Shown here: one piece after another, positions 1 to 7,712 of the stretch
Numbering within the stretch: the first letter of the stretch is position 1
Layout of the letters: every line of letters begins with the position of its first letter
DNA from: JBBKWG01 sp037968835
Lineage (GTDB): Bacteria > Pseudomonadota > Alphaproteobacteria > Rhodobacterales > Rhodobacteraceae
Direction: 5' to 3'
DNA: 7,712 nt
Assembly: GCA_037968835.1 (NCBI GenBank)
Contig: JBBKWG010000152.1
Span: 1 to 7,712 of the forward strand
Notes under the pieces: model-generated
What the model was told of the DNA's origin: nothing
Database searches by the model: none
What the model saw: the letters and a program-made list of their open reading frames with translations, nothing else
Made by a program: the position numbers and the translations under genes

Positions 1-3145
<3,145 letters not shown>

Positions 3146-3168
3146 TCTCAACCGTCGGACTGAAATTG

Positions 3169-3198
3169 AAAAGCCCCGCCATCGCGCGGGGCTTTTTG
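3169..3198 (+). terminator. Intrinsic terminator of the rpoBC operon
   Basis: A perfect 11-bp stem pairs AAAAGCCCCGC (3169-3179) with GCGGGGCTTTT (3186-3196) around the 6-nt loop CATCGC, followed by a run of five T (3193-3197). It lies 23 nt after the rpoC stop. The A-run on the 5' side means the reverse strand also reads hairpin plus T-run, but no minus-strand gene points into it. It should isolate rpoBC from the transporter gene. Confidence 0.93.
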
Positions 3199-3260
3199 CT
3201 GCGCGTAAGCCGCATTCGGTTTCGCTCCCACGGCGACTTCGCTCTGGCGGAGCGCGCAGC
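3198..3260 (+). repeat. Inverted-repeat-bounded spacer upstream of the transporter
   Basis: Immediately after the terminator T-run, GCTGCGCG (3198-3205) is matched by its exact reverse complement CGCGCAGC (3253-3260). Inside, 3207-3212 can pair with 3217-3222 around the loop CATT (6 bp, one G-U). CGCTC (3240-3244) can also pair with GAGCG (3250-3254), competing with the outer arm. TTCGCTC occurs twice (3221-3227, 3238-3244). No convincing promoter is visible between 3198 and 3280, although one is expected because the terminator lies upstream. Function unknown; in GC-rich DNA some of these pairings may be chance. Confidence 0.4.
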
Positions 3261-3280
3261 TTGGCACTAGAGCGGAACCC

Positions 3281-4180
3281 ATGACGCCCCAATCCGAAAA
3301 CATCCGCGGCGCGCTTCTGATGTCCGCCGCCATGACCGCTTTTACGGTCAACGATATGTTTCTGAAGCTCCTCGGAAGCCATCTGCCGTTCTTCCAGATC
3401 ATCTTCCTGCGCAGCATCGCGGTGACGGTTCTTCTGTGCCTTCTTGTGATGCAGGCGGGGGCCTTGCGAACTCCGATCGCACCCGCAGATCGCAAGCTGA
3501 TCCTGATCCGTGCCATTGCCGAGGCCATCGCCGCGTATCTCTTCATTACCGCGCTGTTCAACATGCCGCTGGCCAACGTGTCGGCCATCCTTCAGGCGCT
3601 GCCGTTGACCGTGACGCTGGCCGCAGCGGTGTTCTTTCGCGAACCGGTCGGCTGGCGGCGATTCACGGCAATCGGCATCGGCTTCGTCGGCGTGTTCTTG
3701 ATCGTGCGGCCCGGAACCGAGGGCTTCACGATCTATTCGCTCTACGCCGTCGCCTCGGTCATCGCGGTCACCGTGCGCGACCTTGCCGCGCGGCGGCTGT
3801 CGCCCGGCGTGCCGTCGCTGTCCGTGGCCTTCGCGACCGCCATCGGGGGCCTGCTGTTTGCGGCCGCTGGGGCGGTGTTCACCGACTGGCAGCCAATGGA
3901 CACCCGCGACTGGCTGTGGCTCGCGGCGGCAGTTGTCGCGGTTGTCGCGGGCTATCTGTTCTCGGTCATGGCGATGCGCATCGGCGAGATCGGCGTGGTG
4001 GCCCCGTTCCGCTATGCCAGCCTGATAATCGCCCTCGTTCTGGGCTTCTTCGTCTTTGACGAATGGCCGCGCGCGATCACGCTTGTCGGGGCGGCTATCG
4101 TGATGGGAACAGGGCTGTTCACCCTTTGGCGGGAAAGGCGCGTGGGTCGGTCCGCACCGGTGCCGCTGCGGACGCGATGA
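3281..4180 (+). CDS. DMT-superfamily (EamA-type) inner-membrane transporter
   Basis: A 299-residue polytopic membrane protein with two tandem EamA-like halves (about residues 8-142 and 150-283), the usual ten-helix layout and length of the drug/metabolite transporter superfamily. Hydrophobic segments lie at roughly 10-30, 37-57, 72-92, 97-119, 127-143, 149-166, 178-200, 209-229, 237-259 and 264-284. The tail is basic (RERRVGR), consistent with a cytoplasmic C-terminus. Typical family features include the Asn-Asp pair in helix 1 (FTVND), LPFFQIIFLRS leading into helix 2, FREPVGWRR after helix 4 and a repeat-2 counterpart FVFDEWPRA. The ATG at 3281 is chosen because it precedes the first helix by about ten residues; the ribosome site is weak (AGCGGAA, 3271-3277), and Met14 is a less likely alternative. 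Relatives export metabolites or drugs, but the substrate cannot be inferred. It lies between a terminator and the str promoter, with no clear terminator of its own, so its transcript may run into rpsL. Confidence 0.93.
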   Translation: MTPQSENIRGALLMSAAMTAFTVNDMFLKLLGSHLPFFQIIFLRSIAVTVLLCLLVMQAGALRTPIAPADRKLILIRAIAEAIAAYLFITALFNMPLANVSAILQALPLTVTLAAAVFFREPVGWRRFTAIGIGFVGVFLIVRPGTEGFTIYSLYAVASVIAVTVRDLAARRLSPGVPSLSVAFATAIGGLLFAAAGAVFTDWQPMDTRDWLWLAAAVVAVVAGYLFSVMAMRIGEIGVVAPFRYASLIIALVLGFFVFDEWPRAITLVGAAIVMGTGLFTLWRERRVGRSAPVPLRTR

Positions 4181-4198
4181 AAGCGCCACTATCGGCGG

Positions 4199-4217
4199 GG
4201 GGTGCTGTTGACACCCC
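4199..4217. repeat. Inverted repeat overlapping the -35 element
   Basis: GGGGTG (4199-4204) and CACCCC (4212-4217) form a perfect 6-bp inverted repeat with a 7-bp centre. The right arm contains the last two bases of TTGACA. It could be a protein-binding operator or a short hairpin at the end of the transporter transcript. There is no T-run, so it is not an intrinsic terminator on its own. Confidence 0.45.
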
Positions 4218-4236
4218 ATCCGACTCTGTCTATACG
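4208..4236 (+). promoter_or_regulatory. Sigma-70-type promoter of the str operon
   Basis: A perfect -35 hexamer TTGACA (4208-4213) is followed by an optimal 17-bp spacer and TATACG (4231-4236) as -10. The expected start of transcription is the A at about 4243. The bases between the -10 and that start are GCGCGC, a GC-rich discriminator of the kind associated with stringent (ppGpp/DksA) control of ribosomal promoters; that regulation is inferred from known biology, not shown here. The promoter begins 28 bp after the transporter stop and faces rpsL, so it most likely drives rpsL-rpsG-fusA-tuf. Confidence 0.8.
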
Positions 4237-4467
4237 GCGCGCACCCGGGCAGACAGGAGTGATCCTCGTCCGCCCATTACAAGACTGAAGTGGTCAAGAT
4301 CCGGGACCTGAAAATCCCCGATCCTCTGGAGACCCACCGCGTGTTCCCGCAAGTCGGCGAACTCGGCGGTCTATCGCGTTTTCGTGGACGCACGATTGCG
4401 CACGAGAATATCGGGGACGCGCGCCCCATACGAACTTCCCGCGATTGGCGCGGGGCTTGAAATTGAA

Positions 4468-4479
4468 GTGTTGCAACAC
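4468..4479. repeat. Perfect 12-bp palindrome upstream of rpsL
   Basis: GTGTTGCAACAC is a perfect gapless palindrome ending 15 nt before the rpsL start codon and abutting the putative ribosome-binding bases. As DNA it could be a dimeric protein site; as RNA it can form a 4-bp hairpin with a UGCA tetraloop or a kissing/dimer contact. Its function is unknown. Confidence 0.6.
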
Positions 4480-4490
4480 GGGGAACGAGA
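4480..4490 (+). promoter_or_regulatory. Weak ribosome-binding region of rpsL
   Basis: GGGGAACGAGA precedes the ATG at 4495. Neither GGGGAA nor GAGA is a strong Shine-Dalgarno match, unlike GAGG, AGGAG and AAGGAG in front of rpsG, fusA and tuf. GGGAAC (4481-4486) is exactly complementary to GUUCCC at 4343-4348 in the leader, and GGGAA to UUCCC at 4436-4440, so initiation could depend on leader folding (inference). Confidence 0.45.
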
Positions 4491-4494
4491 CCCA

Positions 4495-4866
4495 ATGCCA
4501 ACGATCCAACAGCTGATCCGCAAACCGCGGCAGCCGAAAGTGAAACGCTCCAAGTCGCTGCACCTTGAGGGATGTCCTCAAAAGCGTGGCGTCTGTACGC
4601 GTGTCTATACAACGACCCCGAAAAAGCCGAACTCGGCCATGCGCAAGGTCGCAAAAGTGCGCCTGACCAATGGTTTCGAGGTCATCAGCTACATCCCCGG
4701 CGAAAGCCACAACCTTCAGGAACACTCCGTGGTCCTGATCCGTGGCGGCCGTGTGAAAGACCTTCCCGGCGTTCGCTATCACATCCTTCGCGGTGTCCTT
4801 GACACGCAAGGCGTCAAAGACCGCAAGCAGCGTCGTTCGAAATACGGCGCCAAGCGTCCGAAGTAA
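4495..4866 (+). CDS. rpsL: 30S ribosomal protein S12
   Basis: S12 sits at the 30S/50S interface in the decoding centre and helps control codon-anticodon fidelity. The 123-residue product is the normal length and nearly collinear with E. coli S12. Conserved blocks are CPQKRGVCTRVYTTTPKKPN (residues 27-46), RLTNGFEV (56-63), GHNLQEHSV-like SHNLQEHSV (71-79) and IRGGRVKDLPGVRY (82-95), with the C-terminal RSKYGAKRPK. Lys43 and Lys88, the classic streptomycin-resistance positions, are both wild type. Asp89, the beta-methylthiolation site in E. coli, is present. The ATG at 4495 gives the family N-terminus MPTIQQLIRKP; the frame stays open upstream to a GTG at 4384, but that extension does not resemble S12. 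First gene of the str operon, behind a strong promoter and long leader; rpsG follows after only 12 nt. Confidence 0.98.
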   Translation: MPTIQQLIRKPRQPKVKRSKSLHLEGCPQKRGVCTRVYTTTPKKPNSAMRKVAKVRLTNGFEVISYIPGESHNLQEHSVVLIRGGRVKDLPGVRYHILRGVLDTQGVKDRKQRRSKYGAKRPK

Positions 4867-4878
4867 GAGGATTACAAG

Positions 4879-5349
4879 ATGTCCCGCCGTCACGCAGCCG
4901 AGAAGCGCGAAGTTCTGCCCGATGCCAAGTATGGTGACCGGGTTCTGACGAAATTCATGAACAACCTGATGGTCGACGGTAAGAAATCCGTCGCCGAGCG
5001 CATCGTTTACAACGCGTTCGATCGGGTCGAGAGCCGCCTGAAGAAGTCGCCTCTGGAAGTGTTCCACGAGAGCCTCGACAACATCAAGCCGATGCTCGAA
5101 GTCCGCTCGCGTCGCGTCGGTGGTGCCACCTACCAGGTGCCCGTCGAAGTCCGCCCCGAGCGTCGCGAAGCACTGGCGATCCGCTGGCTGATCGACGCCG
5201 CTGCAAAGCGCAACGAGCACACCATGGAAGAGCGTCTGGCCGGTGAACTGGCCGATGCCGTTCAGGGTCGTGGCTCGGCTGTGAAAAAGCGCGAAGACAC
5301 CCACAAGATGGCCGACGCCAACAAGGCGTTCAGCCACTACCGCTGGTAA
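4879..5349 (+). CDS. rpsG: 30S ribosomal protein S7
   Basis: S7 is a primary 16S rRNA-binding protein that nucleates assembly of the 30S head and contacts the E-site tRNA. The 156-residue product has the common bacterial length. Recognisable features are the MSRRHAAEKR start, the helical block KFMNNLMVDGKKSVAERIVY (residues 25-44), the rRNA-binding beta-hairpin EVRSRRVGGATYQVPVEVRP (about 74-93) and the terminal AFSHYRW. GAGG (4867-4870) lies 8 nt before the ATG. In E. coli this protein represses its own operon by binding a roughly 100-nt rpsL-rpsG spacer; here the gap is 12 nt, so that form of feedback is not possible at this junction and any autoregulation would have to act elsewhere, for example in the rpsL leader. 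fusA follows after 36 nt. Confidence 0.98.
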   Translation: MSRRHAAEKREVLPDAKYGDRVLTKFMNNLMVDGKKSVAERIVYNAFDRVESRLKKSPLEVFHESLDNIKPMLEVRSRRVGGATYQVPVEVRPERREALAIRWLIDAAAKRNEHTMEERLAGELADAVQGRGSAVKKREDTHKMADANKAFSHYRW

Positions 5350-5385
5350 ACCCGGCAACGACGTAAAGATTTCAGGAGCAGCCAC

Positions 5386-7509
5386 ATGGCACGCGACTAT
5401 CCCCTTCAGCGATACCGTAACTTCGGGATCATGGCGCACATCGATGCAGGTAAGACCACCTGCACCGAGCGTATCCTTTTCTATACCGGCAAGTCCCACA
5501 AGATCGGCGAAGTCCACGACGGCGCCGCTACCATGGACTGGATGGAGCAGGAGCAGGAACGCGGCATCACGATCACGTCGGCTGCAACCACGACTTTTTG
5601 GCAGCGCCAGGAAGATCCGAGCCTCGAAGGCGTGTCCGACACCAAGTATCGCTTCAACATCATCGACACGCCCGGCCACGTCGACTTCACCATCGAAGTC
5701 GAACGTTCGCTGGCCGTGCTTGACGGTGCGGTTGCCGTTCTGGACGCCAACGCCGGTGTCGAGCCGCAGACCGAAACCGTCTGGCGTCAGGCCGACCGCT
5801 ACAAGGTTCCGCGGATCGTCTTCGTCAACAAGATGGACAAGATCGGCGCCGACTTCTTCAACTGCGTGAAGATGATCAAGACCCGCACCGGTGCCACGCC
5901 CGCGCCGATTCAGTTGCCCATCGGGGCCGAGGATCAGCTCGAAGGCATCGTCGATCTGGTGACGATGGAAGAATGGACCTGGAAGGGCGAGGACCTCGGT
6001 GCCTCGTGGACCCGTCAGGAAATCCGTCCCGAGCTTGCCGACAAGGCCGCTGAAATGCGCGCCGAACTGGTCGAGCTTGCCGTCGAAATGGACGACGACG
6101 TGATGGAAAAGTATCTCGATGGCAACGAGCCCGACATCGACACGCTTCGCCGCATGATCCGCAAGGGCACGCTGGCGATGAAATTCGTGCCGGTTCTGGC
6201 TGGCTCGGCGTTCAAGAACAAAGGCGTCCAGCCGCTTCTGAACGCTGTCATCGACTATCTGCCGTCGCCGCTCGATGTCGTCGATTACATGGGCTTCTCG
6301 CCCGATGACGAGACCGAAACCCGCAACATTCCACGCCGTGCCGACGACAACATGCCGTTTGCCGGTCTGGCCTTCAAGATCATGAACGACCCGTTCGTCG
6401 GCTCGCTGACCTTCACCCGTATCTACTCGGGCGTCCTGAAAAAGGGCGACGGGATCGTGAACACGACGAAGGGCAAGAAAGAGCGCATCGGCCGCATGAT
6501 GATGATGCACGCCATCAACCGCGAAGAAATCGAAGAAGCCTTCGCGGGCGACATTATCGCACTGGCCGGCCTGAAGGACACGACGACCGGGGACACCCTG
6601 TCGGACGCCCAGAAGCAGGTGGTTCTGGAAACCATGACGTTCCCGGATCCGGTCATCGAAATCGCGGTCGAGCCCAAGACCAAGGCCGACCAGGAAAAGA
6701 TGTCGCTTGGCCTTCAGCGTCTTGCAGCCGAAGACCCGTCCTTCCGGGTCGAAACCGACATCGAGTCGGGACAGACGATCATGAAGGGCATGGGCGAACT
6801 TCACCTCGACATTCTGGTCGATCGTCTGCGCCGCGAATTCAAGGTCGAAGCGAACATCGGTTCGCCGCAGGTCGCCTACCGCGAGACGGTCAGCCGCGAG
6901 GCCGAGCATACCTACACCCACAAGAAGCAGTCGGGTGGTTCGGGTCAGTTCGCCGAAGTTAAGATGATCATTTCGCCGACAGCGGCGGGCGAGGGCTTCT
7001 CGTTCGAAAGCCGCATCGTTGGTGGTGCTGTTCCAAAGGAATATATTCCTGGCGTCGAAAAGGGCGTGAAATCGGTCATGGATTCAGGTCCGCTCGCCGG
7101 TTTCCCCGTCATCGACTTCAAGGTCGCACTGATCGACGGCAAATTCCACGACGTGGACTCCAGCGTGCTCGCCTTTGAAATCGCTGCCCGTCAGTGGATG
7201 CGCGAAGCGATGAAAAAGGCCGGCGCCAAGCTGCTTGAGCCGATCATGAAGGTCGAAGTCGTGACGCCCGAGGAATTCACCGGTGGTATCATCGGCGACC
7301 TCACCTCGCGTCGGGGCCAGATCGAAGGCCAGGACAGCCGCGGCAACGCCAACGTCATCAACGCGATGGTTCCGCTGGCCAATATGTTCGGTTACATCAG
7401 CCAGTTGCGCTCGATGTCGTCGGGCCGCGCCAACTTCACGATGCTGTTCGACCATTACGAGCCGGTTCCCCAGAACATCAGCGAAGAGATTCAGGCGAAA
7501 TACGCATAA
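5386..7509 (+). CDS. fusA: Translation elongation factor G (EF-G)
   Basis: EF-G is the GTPase that drives tRNA-mRNA translocation and, with RRF, ribosome recycling. The 707-residue product is the usual length. GTP-binding motifs are all intact: G1 AHIDAGKT (residues 17-24), the switch I block RGITITSAAT (59-68), G3 DTPGH (94-98), G4 NKMD (148-151) and G5 GSAFKNKG (273-280). Domain II follows at about 310-400, domain III at about 412-488 (including GMGELHLDIL), domain IV at about 489-614 with the tip loop GKFHDVDSS carrying His588, equivalent to the E. coli tip His, and domain V to the end. Residues 71-88 carry a short insertion-like loop after switch I, as I recall from alphaproteobacterial EF-G. 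AGGAG (5374-5378) is 7 nt before the ATG. This is the canonical single-gene factor of the str operon; nothing suggests a specialised EF-G2 or a fusidic-acid-resistance paralogue. Confidence 0.98.
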   Translation: MARDYPLQRYRNFGIMAHIDAGKTTCTERILFYTGKSHKIGEVHDGAATMDWMEQEQERGITITSAATTTFWQRQEDPSLEGVSDTKYRFNIIDTPGHVDFTIEVERSLAVLDGAVAVLDANAGVEPQTETVWRQADRYKVPRIVFVNKMDKIGADFFNCVKMIKTRTGATPAPIQLPIGAEDQLEGIVDLVTMEEWTWKGEDLGASWTRQEIRPELADKAAEMRAELVELAVEMDDDVMEKYLDGNEPDIDTLRRMIRKGTLAMKFVPVLAGSAFKNKGVQPLLNAVIDYLPSPLDVVDYMGFSPDDETETRNIPRRADDNMPFAGLAFKIMNDPFVGSLTFTRIYSGVLKKGDGIVNTTKGKKERIGRMMMMHAINREEIEEAFAGDIIALAGLKDTTTGDTLSDAQKQVVLETMTFPDPVIEIAVEPKTKADQEKMSLGLQRLAAEDPSFRVETDIESGQTIMKGMGELHLDILVDRLRREFKVEANIGSPQVAYRETVSREAEHTYTHKKQSGGSGQFAEVKMIISPTAAGEGFSFESRIVGGAVPKEYIPGVEKGVKSVMDSGPLAGFPVIDFKVALIDGKFHDVDSSVLAFEIAARQWMREAMKKAGAKLLEPIMKVEVVTPEEFTGGIIGDLTSRRGQIEGQDSRGNANVINAMVPLANMFGYISQLRSMSSGRANFTMLFDHYEPVPQNISEEIQAKYA

Positions 7510-7512
7510 TCG

Positions 7513-7573
7513 GGATGGCGGGGTGAACCCCGCCCTACCCACCACCCGTAGGGCGGGGTCTACCCCGCCACCC
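7513..7573. repeat. Inverted pair of REP-like palindromes between fusA and tuf
   Basis: Two 26-nt units face each other, separated by 9 nt (7539-7547, CCACCACCC). The unit on the + strand (7548-7573) begins GTAGGGCGGGGT, then CT, then ACCCCGCCACCC. The reverse complement of 7513-7538 reads the same except TC at the centre and one T for C near the end, so 23 of 26 positions match. Each unit is itself a hairpin (GGCGGGG/CCCCGCC with a 4-nt loop), and the pair can fold into one long hairpin of 24 pairs (one G-U, two A-C mismatches) with a 9-nt loop. There is no T-run, so it is not a standard terminator. It fills most of the 84-nt fusA-tuf gap, starts 4 nt after the fusA stop and ends 7 nt before the tuf ribosome site. 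The layout resembles the BIME arrangement of REP elements; genomic repetition cannot be seen in this window. Confidence 0.8.
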
Positions 7574-7593
7574 AGAGACGAAGGAGAGACACG

Positions 7594-7712
7594 ATGGGCA
7601 AGGCAAAGTTTGAACGGAATAAACCGCACGTCAACATCGGCACGATTGGCCACGTTGACCACGGCAAGACGACGCTGACGGCGGCGATCACGAAGTACTT
7701 CGGGGATTTCCA
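7594..7712 (+). CDS. tuf: Elongation factor Tu, N-terminal part (3' end outside window)
   Basis: EF-Tu is the GTPase that delivers aminoacyl-tRNA to the ribosomal A site. Only the first 39 codons and two bases are present. They read MGKAKFERNKPHVNIGTIGH and continue with VDHGKTTLTAAITKYFGDF. The P-loop GHVDHGKT is at residues 19-26. The start is supported by AAGGAG (7581-7586) 7 nt upstream and by the family N-terminus. Fourth gene of the str operon, separated from fusA by the REP-like inverted pair. Many alphaproteobacteria carry a second tuf copy, usually near rplJL-rpoBC upstream, which cannot be checked here. Confidence 0.97.
   Translation, partial: MGKAKFERNKPHVNIGTIGHVDHGKTTLTAAITKYFGDF

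Larger units (their letters stand above)
4243..4494 (+). promoter_or_regulatory. Long, probably structured 5' leader of rpsL
   Basis: This gene-free stretch of about 250 nt lies between the predicted transcription start and rpsL. By eye it tiles with non-overlapping hairpins. H1 4247-4275: GGGC/GCCC, an A-C mismatch, GAC/GUC, one bulged C, AGGA/UCCU closed by a GUGA (GNRA) tetraloop, 11 bp. H2 4298-4323: 8 bp with one C-C mismatch. H3 4336-4370: ACCGC/GCGGU, a small internal loop, then GUUCCCG paired with CGG-c-GAAC, 12 bp. H4 4379-4408: UUUUCGUG/CACGAGAA (one G-U), a GA bulge, CGCA/UGCG with loop CGAU, 12 bp. H5 4413-4427: GGGG/CCCC. H6 4438-4454: CCCGCG/CGCGGG with loop AUUGG. A 12-bp palindrome follows at 4468-4479. 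No ATG and no T-run terminator is present, and no credible leader peptide was found. The likely role is translational or transcriptional control of the operon (inference). Confidence 0.55.

Noticed and set aside
4259..4288. A GTG-initiated 9-codon leader peptide starting at 4259
   Set aside because: The only Shine-Dalgarno-like bases (AGGAG) overlap the GTG itself, leaving no spacing, and there is no run of regulatory codons. The bases are better explained by the GNRA hairpin.
3161..4467. The 10-mer TGAAATTGAA occurring next to GC-rich stems at both 3161-3170 and 4458-4467
   Set aside because: Two copies of a 10-mer with no further shared flank and opposite placement relative to the stem; probably chance.
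4438..4468. The 4438-4454 hairpin as an intrinsic attenuator terminator
   Set aside because: The stem is GC-rich, but the following bases GGCTTGAAATTGAAG contain no T-run.
4384..4494. GTG at 4384 as an N-terminally extended start of S12
   Set aside because: The 37 extra residues do not resemble any S12, and the standard family N-terminus begins at 4495. The open frame is incidental within the leader.
4621..4760. Possible streptomycin-resistance changes in S12
   Set aside because: Lys43 and Lys88 (numbered with the initiator Met) and the flanking PKKPN and RVKDLPG motifs are wild type.
4294..6921. An 875-codon open frame on the minus strand opposite rpsL, rpsG and fusA
   Set aside because: It is antisense to three unmistakable conserved genes, its translation is a low-complexity mix typical of the complement of GC-rich codons, and it matches no family I recognise.
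7513..7573. The fusA-tuf palindrome as a Rho-independent terminator
   Set aside because: No T-run follows on either strand (next bases are A/G-rich), and tuf is expected to be co-transcribed with fusA.

Overview
The window is a stretch of chromosomal core genome from an alphaproteobacterium, most likely a member of the Rhodobacteraceae (Roseobacter group). This placement rests on recalled family sequence patterns: an S12 beginning MPTIQQLIRKPRQPKVKR, an EF-G beginning MARDYPLQRYRNFGIM, an EF-Tu with ITKYFGDF, GC-rich codon use, and the order rpoC - (extra gene) - rpsL - rpsG - fusA - tuf. All genes are on the + strand.

Layout. Bases 1-3145 are the C-terminal three quarters of rpoC (RNA polymerase beta' subunit), closed by a textbook intrinsic terminator at 3169-3197. 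Bases 3198-3280 are a short, inverted-repeat-rich spacer. Bases 3281-4180 encode a ten-helix drug/metabolite-type (EamA) membrane transporter sitting between the rpoBC and str operons. Right after its stop codon lies a strong sigma-70-like promoter (TTGACA, 17-bp spacer, TATACG, 4208-4236). It is followed by an apparent leader of about 250 nt that can be tiled with consecutive hairpins and ends in a perfect 12-bp palindrome just before rpsL. The str operon follows: rpsL (4495-4866), rpsG (4879-5349), fusA (5386-7509) and the first 39 codons of tuf (from 7594). An inverted pair of REP-like palindromes fills most of the fusA-tuf gap (7513-7573).

How the genes work together. rpoC supplies transcription. 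S12 and S7 are 30S decoding-centre and head proteins. EF-G and EF-Tu are the two elongation GTPases that work on the ribosome. The transporter has no obvious link to gene expression and looks like a passenger gene between two housekeeping operons.

What is worth attention is non-coding. The rpsL-rpsG gap is only 12 nt, so the long intercistronic S7 site used for feedback in E. coli cannot be there, while the long leader in front of rpsL looks structured and is a candidate replacement control element. The paired REP-like element between fusA and tuf could tune tuf expression. No defence system, prophage, IS element, CRISPR array or tRNA/rRNA gene is visible. All structural claims were made by eye and need covariance or folding tests.
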